Assembly (NCBI RefSeq): GCF_964332355.1
Contig: NZ_OZ201293.1
Location: 2,666,001 to 2,730,000 of the forward strand
DNA length: 64,000 bases
Source: Imbroritus primus
GTDB taxonomy: Bacteria > Pseudomonadota > Gammaproteobacteria > Burkholderiales > Burkholderiaceae
Reading direction: 5' to 3'
Shown piece by piece: positions 17,922 to 26,018 of this stretch. The position numbers and the translations under genes are program-made. Below the pieces are notes generated by a model that saw nothing but the letters and a program-made list of their open reading frames with translations, ran no database searches and was not told the origin of the DNA. Within the stretch, counting starts at the first letter, position 1. Every line of letters begins with the position of its first letter.

Positions 17922-17948
17922 GCTGCAGGCAGTTGCTGCGCAGGCAGG

Positions 17949-18209
17949 TCAGGCTGCCGGAACGACCAGCACCATCTGCTTCTTCGCAGCGCCCTTCACG
18001 GTGAACTGCACGTGGCCATCGACCAGTGCAAACAGCGTGTGGTCCTTGCCCATGCCGACGTTCTCGCCAGCGTGAACACGGGTACCGCGCTGACGCACGA
18101 TGATGCCGCCGGCGTTGATGGCCTGGCCACCATACACCTTCACACCCAGGCGTTTCGACTCGGAATCACGTCCGTTCCGTGTGGAACCGCCGCCTTTTTT
18201 CTGTGCCAT
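17949..18209 (-). CDS. rpmA: 50S ribosomal protein L27
   Basis: A component of the large ribosomal subunit whose N terminus reaches towards the peptidyl-transferase centre. The 86-residue sequence is typical: MAQKKGGGSTRNGRDSESKR, GGQAINAGGIIVRQRGT and a conserved VGMGKDHTLFALVDG. It follows rplU by 48 bp, the standard order, and is closed by an intrinsic terminator. Confidence 0.99.
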   Translation of the reverse strand: MAQKKGGGSTRNGRDSESKRLGVKVYGGQAINAGGIIVRQRGTRVHAGENVGMGKDHTLFALVDGHVQFTVKGAAKKQMVLVVPAA

Positions 18210-18257
18210 GACTTTACTCCTGTCCGGTTACGTTATCGGTTAAGGGGTTGACGATGT

Positions 18258-18569
18258 TCAGCCAACGATCGCGTCGATACGCAACTCGGTGTAATTCTGA
18301 CGATGGCCTTGGTGCTTTTGATAGTGCTTGCGACGGCGCATCTTGAAAATCTTCACCTTGTCGTGACGACCATGGGAGATAACGGTAGCCTTGACGGAAG
18401 CCCCGCTTACCAGCGGCGTACCAAACTTGATCTGGTCGCCGGCGCCCATTGCGAGCACCTGGTCAAGCGTGATTTCTGCGCCAACGTCCGCCGGTATCTG
18501 TTCTACTTTGAGTTTTTCGCCAGCAGCAACCTTGTATTGCTTGCCGCCGGTTTTTATGACCGCGTACAT
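18258..18569 (-). CDS. rplU: 50S ribosomal protein L21
   Basis: A large-subunit ribosomal protein that binds 23S rRNA. The 103-residue product starts MYAVIKTGGKQYKVAAGEKL and ends HRQNYTELRIDAIVG, matching the family in length and ends. The longer upstream reading frame is not conserved, so the ATG at 18569 is taken. A promoter with a perfect -10 element lies about 90 bp upstream, and a second one about 280 bp upstream. Confidence 0.99.
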   Translation of the reverse strand: MYAVIKTGGKQYKVAAGEKLKVEQIPADVGAEITLDQVLAMGAGDQIKFGTPLVSGASVKATVISHGRHDKVKIFKMRRRKHYQKHQGHRQNYTELRIDAIVG

Positions 18570-18656
18570 TGTTGAAACCCTCATGAAATGAGACTGATGG
18601 CAAGGCATGCGCCCTGCCGGAATCGCTTCTGCCGGAAAAATCCGGAAGAACTCGCG

Positions 18657-18685
18657 ATTATACAAAGACTTAGCGAAAAACGCAA
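18657..18685 (-). promoter_or_regulatory. Probable rplU-rpmA promoter
   Basis: On the minus strand TTGCGT (18680-18685), a 17-bp spacer and a perfect TATAAT (18657-18662) form a sigma70-like promoter. The transcript would begin near 18650 and have a leader of about 80 bases before rplU. The -35 element matches the consensus at only three of six positions. Confidence 0.7.
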
Positions 18686-18724
18686 AGAAACAGATCGGCC
18701 ACCGAAATGTGACCGCAACGCCCC

Positions 18725-18835
18725 TCAGAGTTCGTAGGCCAGCAGGAAGCCGGTCAGCGCGGCGAACGCAACCCACAGGGCGCGGCGGCGCATGACTCTG
18801 TCGGACGATTTGGAGGATGAGGTCTTGGGCAGCAT
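18725..18835 (-). CDS. Possible 36-residue small membrane protein upstream of rplU
   Basis: An ORF (MLPKTSSSKSSDRVMRRRAL, then WVAFAALTGFLLAYEL) with a basic region followed by one hydrophobic segment of about 15 residues. A sigma70-like promoter (TTGAGC, 16 bp, TATAAT at 18842-18847) lies directly upstream, with the expected transcript start at or within a base or two of the ATG, so translation would be leaderless or nearly so. I do not recognise the protein. It may equally be untranslated leader of a longer rplU transcript. Confidence 0.3.
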   Translation of the reverse strand: MLPKTSSSKSSDRVMRRRALWVAFAALTGFLLAYEL

Positions 18836-18841
18836 GCCTTT

Positions 18842-18869
18842 ATTATAGAGTCAACCACGGCGTGCTCAA
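18842..18869 (-). promoter_or_regulatory. Second upstream promoter towards rplU
   Basis: TTGAGC (18864-18869) and a perfect TATAAT (18842-18847) are separated by 16 bp on the minus strand. Start of transcription is expected near 18835, giving either a near-leaderless message for the 36-residue ORF or a leader of roughly 265 bases for rplU. It faces away from ispB, whose own -10 lies at 18918. Confidence 0.6.
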
Positions 18870-18917
18870 GCGCCTTGCGGCAGTTGCCGCGCCAGCCACC
18901 GCGACCGCTTCCGCATA

Positions 18918-18923
18918 TATAAT
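18918..18923 (+). promoter_or_regulatory. Probable -10 element for ispB
   Basis: A perfect TATAAT within TATATAAT lies 34 bases before the chosen ispB start. I see no good -35 element at the right distance. The predicted leader is only about 20 bases. Confidence 0.5.
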
Positions 18924-18951
18924 CATCCGGTTTCGCGTCACGGTGACCATT

Positions 18952-19929
18952 TTGCCTCAAACCTCCACCACGTCCCTGCTCGAGCCGATCGCCGCCGATA
19001 TGCGCGCGGTCGACGCCGTCATCCGCCAGCACCTGAACTCGGAAGTGGTGCTGATCAGCCAGATCGCCGACTACATCATTGCCGCAGGCGGCAAGCGTCT
19101 GCGCCCCGTGATCCTGCTGCTGATCGCCAACGCCCTCGGTTACCGCGGCACGGCTCATCATGCGCTGGCTGGCGTGGTGGAATTCATCCACACCGCCACG
19201 CTGCTGCACGATGACGTGGTCGACGAATCGGACCTGCGGCGCGGGCGCGACACAGCGAATGCCGTGTTCGGCAATGCCGCAAGCGTGCTGGTGGGGGACT
19301 TCCTGTACTCCCGCGCCTTCCAGATGATGGTCAGCGCCGACAATATGCGCGTGATGCAGATCCTGTCGGACGCCACCAACGTCATTGCCGAAGGCGAGGT
19401 CCTGCAGCTGCTGAACATGCACGACCCGGACGTGACCCAGGAGCGCTACCTGCAGGTGATCCGCTACAAGACGGCCAAGCTGTTCGAGGCCGCCGCCCAG
19501 GTCGGCGCCATCCTCGCGGGCGCGGATGCGGCCACGGAAGAAGCCGCAGCCGAGTATGGCCGCCGCATCGGCACGGCCTTCCAGCTCGTGGACGACCTGC
19601 TCGACTACACCGCCAGCGCAGCCGAAATGGGCAAGAACGCCGGCGACGACCTGCGCGAGGGCAAACCCACGCTGCCCCTGATCCACCTGCTCGAGCATGG
19701 CACCGACGCGCAAAAGGACATGGTCCGCACCGCCATCATGGAAGGCGGCACCGAGCACTTCGATGCCATCTATGCAGCCATCGAGCAATCGGGCGCCCTG
19801 GACTTCACGCGCGCCGCCGCCGAACGGGAAGCCGCCGCCGCCGCCGACGCGGCAGCGCAATTCCCCCCTTCCCAATTCAGGCAAACGCTGATAGACTTAT
19901 GTGCTTTCTCGGTGCAGCGTAAATCCTGA
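18952..19929 (+). CDS. ispB: Octaprenyl diphosphate synthase
   Basis: It makes the long polyprenyl chain of ubiquinone from farnesyl diphosphate and isopentenyl diphosphate. Both aspartate-rich motifs are present: HDDVVDESD (DDxxD at 87-91) and DDLLD (214-218), with GGKRLRP near residue 46. The frame has no ATG near the conserved start. I chose the TTG at 18952 (325 residues) because GGTGA sits five bases before it; a GTG at 18943 is an alternative and is the same GGTGA. The Ala-rich tail (AAAAADAAAQ) is normal for loosely conserved C termini. Confidence 0.93.
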   Translation: MPQTSTTSLLEPIAADMRAVDAVIRQHLNSEVVLISQIADYIIAAGGKRLRPVILLLIANALGYRGTAHHALAGVVEFIHTATLLHDDVVDESDLRRGRDTANAVFGNAASVLVGDFLYSRAFQMMVSADNMRVMQILSDATNVIAEGEVLQLLNMHDPDVTQERYLQVIRYKTAKLFEAAAQVGAILAGADAATEEAAAEYGRRIGTAFQLVDDLLDYTASAAEMGKNAGDDLREGKPTLPLIHLLEHGTDAQKDMVRTAIMEGGTEHFDAIYAAIEQSGALDFTRAAAEREAAAAADAAAQFPPSQFRQTLIDLCAFSVQRKS

Positions 19930-20009
19930 CAACGCTGTGCACTGCCTGCAAGCTTGGCAGCGCATTCGAACCGGTCTCGCGCCGGATGCATTGAAAAAAG
20001 AAAAACACG

Positions 20010-20086
20010 CGGGGTGTAGCTTAGCCTGGTAGAGCGCTACGTTCGGGACGTAGAGGCCGGAGGTTCGAATCCTCTCACCCCGACCA
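20010..20086 (+). tRNA. tRNA-Pro (anticodon CGG)
   Basis: A 77-base cloverleaf: acceptor arms CGGGGTG/CACCCCG, an anticodon stem CTACG/CGTAG around the loop TTCGGGA, hence anticodon CGG reading CCG codons, a T arm GGAGGTTCGAATCCTCT, and an encoded CCA end. It stands alone between ispB and pilB and is followed at once by a terminator. It decodes a frequent proline codon in this GC-rich genome. Confidence 0.97.
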
Positions 20087-20094
20087 GAATTCGA

Positions 20095-20126
20095 GGCCGG
20101 ATCAGTTCATGCTGATCCGGCCTTTT
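20095..20126 (+). terminator. Intrinsic terminator after tRNA-Pro
   Basis: A perfect 11-bp stem (20095-20105 with 20112-20122, arm GGCCGGATCAG) closes a 6-base loop and is followed by TTTT. It begins nine bases after the tRNA CCA end. The 263 bases from here to pilB (20127-20389) hold nothing I can support as a gene. Confidence 0.9.
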
Positions 20127-20389
20127 GCATTCCGGCGCGCTCCCGGCTGCCCGCGCGAATGCCCCTCCCCTCCTCCCGAGACTGGGCCTCCGTGCTCACG
20201 ACCCGTGTCACGATCGCAACCGGCTTCCACCGGGCCACGTAGACTTTCCCATCCGCGCCACAGACCGGTTTGCGGCCTGCGGACGCGGCTTTACAAATAC
20301 GGGAGCGGGCGGCACACTGCAGGAGGCCGCGTGCCGCCAGGCCAGCCGCCGCATGCGTCCACGCGAATTTCCACTTCCGACTATCGCTC

Positions 20390-22114
20390 ATGACTCTTGG
20401 TCTCGCACTCGTGCAAAGCCGGCGAATCGCACCAGGCCTGCTGGCGCAGCTGGAGCAGTCCGCACGCGAACATCATGCCCAGTTGATCGATGAAATCATC
20501 AGCAGTGGCGCCATGTCGGCACATGACGTGGCGGTCTTCGCCGCGGACAAGTACCAGTTGCCGCTGCTCGACCTGAACCAGTACAACCTGCAGAACGTGC
20601 CGCCCGTCCTGGCTGGCAACCGCCAGTTCCACGCGCTGCGGCTGCTGCCGCTGGGGCGGCGCGACAACCGCCTGATCCTGGCGACCTCGGACCCGGCCAA
20701 CACGGCGCCGGTCGAACAGATCCGGCAGAAGTTCAACCTGTCGGTCGACCTCGTGGTCGTAGAGCACGACAAGCTGATGCGCCACGTGTCGACGGCCGTG
20801 GACGACAGCCCGGAAATGCGCGCGGTCCAGCCGCACATGGCCGAGAAGATCCGCATCGAATACGATCCGGTGGCCTCGGCCGCCGCCCAGCGCAACAAGA
20901 CCGCTGCCGATATCGACGATGCACCGGTGGTGCGCTTCCTGCAGAAGCTGCTGACAGAGGCGTTGATCCGCGGCGCATCCGACCTGCACTTCGAGCCGTT
21001 CGAATTCTTCTACCGCGTGCGCTTCCGCATCGATGGCGTCCTGCAGGAGGTCGCCCAGCCGCCGCTCGATATCCGCGACAAGATCGCCACGCGCATCAAG
21101 GTGCTGTCGCGCCTCGACATCTCCGAAAAGCGCGTCCCGCAGGACGGCCGCATGAAGCTGCTGATCGCCGTGCCCAAGGACAAGAACGACAAGGAGAAAG
21201 TCGAGAAGGCGATCGACTTCCGCGTCTCCACCTTACCCACGCTGTTCGGCGAAAAAATCGTCATCCGGATCCTGGATTCCTCGCCCGATAAGCTCGATAT
21301 CGACCAGCTTGGCTACGAACCCGACCAGAAGGCGCTGCTGCTCGACGTCATCAAGCGCCCCTACGGCATGGTGCTCGTGACCGGACCGACCGGCAGCGGC
21401 AAGACACTGTCGCTGTACACCTTCCTCAAGCTGCTGAACGAAGGCGACATCAATATCTCGACCGCCGAGGATCCAGCGGAAATCCAGCTGCCCGGCGTCA
21501 ACCAGGTCAATATCAACGACAAGGCCGGCCTGACTTTCGCCTCGGCGCTACGCGCTTTCCTGCGCCAGGATCCGGACATCATCATGGTCGGCGAGATCCG
21601 TGACCTGGAAACCGCCGATATCTCGATCAAGGCGGCGCAGACCGGCCACCTGGTGTTCTCGACACTGCATACCAACGACGCCCCGACCACGCTGACGCGC
21701 ATGATGAACATGGGCGTGGCGCCCTTCAATATCGCCTCGAGCGTGCTGATGATCACCGCGCAGCGGCTTGCACGCCGCCTGTGCCCGCAGTGCAAGCGGC
21801 CCGGGGCGATTCCCGAGCAGCCGCTGCTCGAGGCCGGCTTCACCCAGGCCGACCTGGACGGCAGCTGGCAGCCTTATCATCCCGTCGGCTGCGAGCACTG
21901 CAACGGCAGCGGATACAAGGGACGAATCGGGATCTACCAGGTCATGCCGGTCACTGAAGCGATCCAGGACATCATCCTGTCGCACGGCACTGCGCTGCAG
22001 ATCGCCGAGCAGGCCCGCAAGGACGGTGTACGTTCGCTGCGTGAATCGGGCCTGCTGAAGGTCAAGCGCGGTGAAACCTCGCTTGAAGAAGTACTGGCCA
22101 CGACCAATCTCTGA
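20390..22114 (+). CDS. pilB: Type IV pilus assembly ATPase PilB
   Basis: The cytoplasmic motor that drives pilus extension by polymerising pilin subunits. The 574-residue protein has an N-terminal MshEN-like domain, a Walker A GPTGSGKTLSL at about 331, an aspartate box (FLRQDPDIIMVGEIRD), the His box HLVFSTLHTND, and two CxxC pairs (CPQCKR at about 464, CEHCNGSG at about 501) that bind zinc in PilB but not in the retraction ATPase PilT. The ATG at 20390 gives the usual family length. It is first in a pilB-pilC-pilD-coaE run. Confidence 0.96.
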   Translation: MTLGLALVQSRRIAPGLLAQLEQSAREHHAQLIDEIISSGAMSAHDVAVFAADKYQLPLLDLNQYNLQNVPPVLAGNRQFHALRLLPLGRRDNRLILATSDPANTAPVEQIRQKFNLSVDLVVVEHDKLMRHVSTAVDDSPEMRAVQPHMAEKIRIEYDPVASAAAQRNKTAADIDDAPVVRFLQKLLTEALIRGASDLHFEPFEFFYRVRFRIDGVLQEVAQPPLDIRDKIATRIKVLSRLDISEKRVPQDGRMKLLIAVPKDKNDKEKVEKAIDFRVSTLPTLFGEKIVIRILDSSPDKLDIDQLGYEPDQKALLLDVIKRPYGMVLVTGPTGSGKTLSLYTFLKLLNEGDINISTAEDPAEIQLPGVNQVNINDKAGLTFASALRAFLRQDPDIIMVGEIRDLETADISIKAAQTGHLVFSTLHTNDAPTTLTRMMNMGVAPFNIASSVLMITAQRLARRLCPQCKRPGAIPEQPLLEAGFTQADLDGSWQPYHPVGCEHCNGSGYKGRIGIYQVMPVTEAIQDIILSHGTALQIAEQARKDGVRSLRESGLLKVKRGETSLEEVLATTNL

Positions 22115-22131
22115 CGGAGTCGAACGCATCC

Positions 22132-23397
22132 ATGGCTACCCGCGCCCCTGCCTCAGCCGCCCGCTCGACTGCATCTGCCACCGAGCGCAAACGCACCAAG
22201 ACACCCACCCAGTACGTGTTCGAATGGGAGGGCAAGGATCGCAAGGGCAAGATATTCACGGGCGAGATGCGGGCCGAGACACAGAACGATGTGCATGCCA
22301 CGCTGCGCAAGCAGGGCATTTCGGTCACCAAGCTGAAGCGCCGCCGTGCCGCGCGCGGCCGCAAGATCACCGAGAAGGACATTACTTTCTTCACGCGCCA
22401 GCTGGCTACCATGCTCAAGGCCGGCATTCCGCTGCTGCAGGCGATCGACATCATCGGCCGCGGCCATGGCAATCCGAACTTCACGCGGCTACTCAACGAC
22501 ATCCGCTTCGACATCGAGTCCGGCAGCAGCATGGCACAGGCGTTCCGTCGCCACCCGCGCTACTTCGATTCGCTGTACTGCAACCTGATCGATGCCGGTG
22601 AACAGGGCGGTATCCTCGAATCGCTGCTCGAGAACCTGTCGCTGTACAAGGAAAAGACCATCGCCCTGAAGAGCAAGATCCGCTCGGCGATGATCTATCC
22701 GATCGCGGTGCTGGCGGTCGCCTTTGCCGTACTCGTGGTGCTGATGCTGTTCGTGATCCCGGCCTTCAAGGATGTGTTCTCGAGCTTCGGCGCGAACCTG
22801 CCGACGCCCACGCTGCTGGTCATCGCCATGTCCGATTTCTTTACGGACTACTGGTACCTGATCCTTGGTGTACCGATCATCGCCATCATCCTGTATGTAC
22901 GGGCCCTGCGCTCGTCGGAGAAAGTCCAGCGACTGACCGACCGATTCCTGCTGCGGCTGCCGATCTTCGGCCCCCTGCTGCGCAAGGCGACCATTGCGCG
23001 CTGGACACGCACGCTGGCGACGATGTTCGCCGCCGGCAGCCCCCTGGTCGAGTCGATGGATTCTGTCGCCGGCGCGGCCGGTAGCTGGGTCTACCATGAT
23101 GCGACACTCGAAATCCGCCAGGCGGTCAGTATCGGTACGAGCCTGACCAACGCCATGCAGGCCACGCATGTGTTCGACAACATGGTGCTGCAGATGGCGC
23201 AGATCGGCGAGGAGTCCGGTTCGCTCGACAATATGCTGACCAAGGTGGCTGAGTTCTACGAGCGTGAGGTCGATGATGCGGTCGCGGCGATTTCGAGCCT
23301 GATCGAACCCGTCATCATCGTCGTACTAGGCGTGCTCATCGGCGGCATGGTGATTGCCATGTACCTGCCGATCTTCAAGCTTGGACAGGTCATCTGA
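22132..23397 (+). CDS. pilC: Type IV pilus inner-membrane platform protein PilC
   Basis: The membrane platform on which PilB assembles pilin. The 421-residue protein has a short Ala/Thr/Lys-rich start, two repeated GspF domains (one from about 80, with FFTRQLATMLKAGIPLLQAI; one from about 280, with WTRTLATMFAAGSPLVESM) and three membrane helices, including one at about 180-205 and the C-terminal IVVLGVLIGGMVIAMYLPIF. It begins 17 bp after pilB. Confidence 0.96.
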   Translation: MATRAPASAARSTASATERKRTKTPTQYVFEWEGKDRKGKIFTGEMRAETQNDVHATLRKQGISVTKLKRRRAARGRKITEKDITFFTRQLATMLKAGIPLLQAIDIIGRGHGNPNFTRLLNDIRFDIESGSSMAQAFRRHPRYFDSLYCNLIDAGEQGGILESLLENLSLYKEKTIALKSKIRSAMIYPIAVLAVAFAVLVVLMLFVIPAFKDVFSSFGANLPTPTLLVIAMSDFFTDYWYLILGVPIIAIILYVRALRSSEKVQRLTDRFLLRLPIFGPLLRKATIARWTRTLATMFAAGSPLVESMDSVAGAAGSWVYHDATLEIRQAVSIGTSLTNAMQATHVFDNMVLQMAQIGEESGSLDNMLTKVAEFYEREVDDAVAAISSLIEPVIIVVLGVLIGGMVIAMYLPIFKLGQVI

Positions 23398-23416
23398 TCA
23401 CCCGCCTCTTCCCGCC

Positions 23417-24343
23417 ATGTCCGTATCCCTTGTGCCTCACGCCGCAGTGATGCCCGGCGCAGCATTCCCGCGCCTGACGCTGGAGCCGTTCGTGCAGCTC
23501 GACCCCACCCTGTGGATCGCCCTCGCAGCGCTTGTCGGCCTGCTGGTGGGCAGTTTTCTCAATGTCGTCGTGCATCGCCTGCCATTGATGATGGAGCGCG
23601 AGGAAGCCAACTATCTGGCCGAGTTGCGCCACGAGCCGCTGCCCTATCCGGAGCGCTATGATCTCGTCGCCCCGCGCTCGGCCTGTCCAGCGTGCGGACA
23701 CCCGATTTCCGCGCTCGAGAACGTGCCCGTGCTGAGCTACCTGTGGCTGCGGGGCCGCTGCCGCGGCTGCGGCACGCCGATCTCGGCACGCTACCCGTTG
23801 CTCGAGCTCGCCAGCGCTGTGCTGACCGGCCTCGTGGCATGGCATTTCGGCCCGTCGTGGCAGGCGCTCGGTGGCATCGTGCTGGTCTGGACCCTGCTCG
23901 CCCTGACGCTGATCGACGCTGACACGCAACTGCTGCCCGATCAATTGACCCTGCCGCTGCTCTGGCTGGGCCTGCTGCTCAACCTGAACGGCATCTTCGT
24001 TCCGCTGGCCGATGCGGTCATCGGCGCAATGGCGGGCTATCTCTCCCTGTGGAGCGTCTATTGGGTCTTCAAGCTGGTGCGCGGCAAGGAAGGCATGGGG
24101 TACGGCGACTTCAAGCTGATGGCTGCCCTCGGCGCCTGGTTTGGGTGGCAGGCCCTGCCGGCACTGATTCTGCTGTCATCCGTGGTCGGTCTCGTGTTCG
24201 GCGTCTGGCGCATCGTGAGCGGCCGGCAGGAGCGCGATGCGCCGTTCCCGTTCGGGCCCTTCATCGCCGGCGCGGGCATCCTGGTGCTGCTGTTCGGCGG
24301 CCTGTTGCCGCTGCTGGTACCGTTACTGGCGCCACTGCCATGA
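23417..24343 (+). CDS. pilD: Prepilin leader peptidase / N-methyltransferase PilD
   Basis: The inner-membrane aspartyl protease cleaves and N-methylates type IV prepilins and related pseudopilins. The 308-residue protein carries the cytoplasmic zinc-binding cysteines C90/C93 and C115/C118 (CPACG, CRGCG), the catalytic aspartates in DADTQLLPD (from 167) and in GMGYGDFK (D231), and about eight membrane segments. I took the ATG at 23417; 23450 is a weaker option. The gene begins 19 bp after pilC, and its stop overlaps the coaE start (ATGA). Confidence 0.96.
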   Translation: MSVSLVPHAAVMPGAAFPRLTLEPFVQLDPTLWIALAALVGLLVGSFLNVVVHRLPLMMEREEANYLAELRHEPLPYPERYDLVAPRSACPACGHPISALENVPVLSYLWLRGRCRGCGTPISARYPLLELASAVLTGLVAWHFGPSWQALGGIVLVWTLLALTLIDADTQLLPDQLTLPLLWLGLLLNLNGIFVPLADAVIGAMAGYLSLWSVYWVFKLVRGKEGMGYGDFKLMAALGAWFGWQALPALILLSSVVGLVFGVWRIVSGRQERDAPFPFGPFIAGAGILVLLFGGLLPLLVPLLAPLP

Positions 24344-24954
24344 ACCTGCCCAAGATCGGTCTAACAGGCGGCATCGGCTCGGGCAAGACCCGCGTCGCGG
24401 ACCTGTTCGCCACGCACGGCGCCGCCATCATCGATACTGACGTGATCGCGCACGAGATCACCGCCCCCGGTGGCGCCGCCATCGCTCCGCTGGTGGCCGC
24501 CTTCGGCGCGGATTGCCTGACGCCCGAAGGGGCCATGGACCGCACGCGGATGCGTGCCCTGGTCTTCGGCAACGATGCGGCCCGCCAGACGCTCGAAGGC
24601 ATTACCCATCCGCTGATCCGCGCCACCTGCGTCACACAGGCGGAACGCATCGAAGCCGCTGCGGTCCATCCTTACATCCTCTTCGTGATTCCGCTGCTGG
24701 TGGAGGGAGGACGCTGGCGCCAGACCCTCGACCGCGTCCTGGTGGTGGACTGCCCGGTGGAAACGCAGATCGCGCGCGTGATGCAGCGTAACGGCTTTAC
24801 ACGTGCACAGGTAGAAGCCATCATCGCCCGCCAGGCCACGCGCGAGGCTCGCCTGGCCGTGGCGGATGATGTCATCGACAACGGCGGCGCACCCGAGGCG
24901 CTGCCGCCGCAAGTGGCACGGTTGCATGCCTTGTATGCGGCACTTGCGAGCTGA
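24340..24954 (+). CDS. coaE: Dephospho-CoA kinase
   Basis: It phosphorylates dephospho-CoA in the last step of coenzyme A synthesis. The P-loop GGIGSGKT lies at residues 10-17, followed by DTDVIAHEI and the CoA-domain region FVIPLLVEGG. Length is 204 residues, as expected. The start codon overlaps the pilD stop by four bases, an arrangement found widely (pilD-coaE-yacG); there is no known functional link between pilus biogenesis and this enzyme. Confidence 0.96.
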   Translation: MNLPKIGLTGGIGSGKTRVADLFATHGAAIIDTDVIAHEITAPGGAAIAPLVAAFGADCLTPEGAMDRTRMRALVFGNDAARQTLEGITHPLIRATCVTQAERIEAAAVHPYILFVIPLLVEGGRWRQTLDRVLVVDCPVETQIARVMQRNGFTRAQVEAIIARQATREARLAVADDVIDNGGAPEALPPQVARLHALYAALAS

Positions 24955-24972
24955 CCGCATCCGCAAGCAGCA

Positions 24973-25001
24973 TTGTGATAAGCCAGGCACTCGCATAGAA
25001 T
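24973..25001 (+). promoter_or_regulatory. Probable zapD promoter
   Basis: TTGTGA (24973-24978), a 17-bp spacer and TAGAAT (24996-25001) form a good sigma70-like promoter in the 74-bp gap after coaE. Transcription would start near 25008, about 20 bases before the zapD start codon. Confidence 0.6.
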
Positions 25002-25028
25002 GCCGAAGAAACCCAACCGGACCTTGAC

Positions 25029-25787
25029 GTGATCCTGTACGAATACCCGTTCAACGAACGTATCCGCACACTGCTGCGTCTCGAGGATCTGTTTGAGCGC
25101 CTGGAGTTCTTTCTGGCGCAGGATCATCCGCTACAGCATCACGTCGCTCTCACCACGCTGTTCGAGATCGTGGATGTGGCGGGCCGGGCCGACCTCAAAG
25201 CCGACCTCAACCGTGAGCTGGAACGCCAGCGCCAGACGCTCGCCAACCTGCGCAGCAATCCGCAGATCGACCATGCGACGCTGGACAGCATCATCGGCGA
25301 ACTCGATGCGGGCATCCAGCGGCTGGCACAAAATCCGTCCAAGGTCGGGCAACTCATCAGCGACAACGAGTGGCTGACCAGCATCCGCAGCCGCGCCATC
25401 ATTCCCGGCGGCACCTGCGAGTTCGACCTGCCGGCTTACCATGCGTGGCAGCAGCGTCCCGCCGAGGCGCGGCGCCAGGACATCATCAAGTGGATCCAGC
25501 CATTGCTGGCGCTGCGCGACGGCACCGTGATGGTGCTGCGGCTGTTGCGCGAATCCGGGCAGGCCGGCAAAGTGATCGCCACGGGCGGCAATTTCCAGCA
25601 GATGCTATCAGGCCGGACCTACCACCTGATGCAGGTCCAGCTCGACGATGCCTACCTGCAATGCATTCCCGAGATCAGCGCGAACAAGTATATGCTGTGG
25701 GTACGCTTTACCCAGCAGGATGGCGATCTGCGGCCGCGCTCGATGGAGCTCGACATTCCCTTCCAGCTCAAACTCTGTAATTTCTGA
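25029..25787 (+). CDS. zapD: Cell division protein ZapD
   Basis: ZapD cross-links FtsZ filaments and stabilises the Z ring. The 252-residue protein matches the family throughout: it starts with ILYEYPFNERIRTLLRLEDL, contains EFDLPAYHAWQQRP and ends SMELDIPFQLKLCNF. The start codon is GTG with no strong ribosome site. The stop overlaps the yacG start by one base (TGATG). The target protein FtsZ is encoded 9 kb away in the same window. Confidence 0.94.
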   Translation: MILYEYPFNERIRTLLRLEDLFERLEFFLAQDHPLQHHVALTTLFEIVDVAGRADLKADLNRELERQRQTLANLRSNPQIDHATLDSIIGELDAGIQRLAQNPSKVGQLISDNEWLTSIRSRAIIPGGTCEFDLPAYHAWQQRPAEARRQDIIKWIQPLLALRDGTVMVLRLLRESGQAGKVIATGGNFQQMLSGRTYHLMQVQLDDAYLQCIPEISANKYMLWVRFTQQDGDLRPRSMELDIPFQLKLCNF

Positions 25788-25984
25788 TGCCAGCCACCGT
25801 CAAATGTCCCACTTGCGGCGCCGCCGTGGAATGGCTGCCCGCCAACCGCTTCCGGCCGTTCTGTTCCGAACGTTGCCAGCAGATCGACCTGGGGGCCTGG
25901 GCCAGCGAGCGCTACACGATTCCCGTCGCGGAAGACGATGAACTCGGCGCAGCCGACAAAGGCAACCAGAGGCCGCTGAACTGA
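25787..25984 (+). CDS. yacG: DNA gyrase inhibitor YacG (zinc protein)
   Basis: A 65-residue zinc-binding protein; the E. coli homologue binds GyrB and inhibits gyrase. The four-cysteine zinc site is visible as CPTCG (residues 7-11) and CSERC (26-30), followed by QQIDLGAWASERYTIP. The C-terminal tail is acidic and short. It is translationally coupled to zapD and is convergent with the Nudix gene 34 bp away. Confidence 0.95.
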   Translation: MPATVKCPTCGAAVEWLPANRFRPFCSERCQQIDLGAWASERYTIPVAEDDELGAADKGNQRPLN

Positions 25985-26018
25985 GGAGCTGACGAATTGG
26001 CGGCAACACGCGTGCCGC

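Noticed and set aside
18662..18676. A 14-base match (ACAAAGACTTAGCG) shared by the rplU promoter region and the DNA upstream of mraZ near 51704
   Set aside because: Tempting as a shared control site, but several 14-base coincidences are expected in 64 kb, and the match has different positions relative to the two promoters.
19930..20126. Integration scar at the tRNA-Pro gene
   Set aside because: tRNA genes are common integration targets, but there is no duplicated tRNA 3' end, integrase gene or composition change on either side.
20107..20391. A 94-codon minus-strand frame divergent from pilB, containing PVCGADGKVY
   Set aside because: It fills the tRNA-pilB gap, overlaps the tRNA terminator and has no ribosome site or recognisable family. 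The short motif resembles a Kazal-type string but lacks the rest of that domain.
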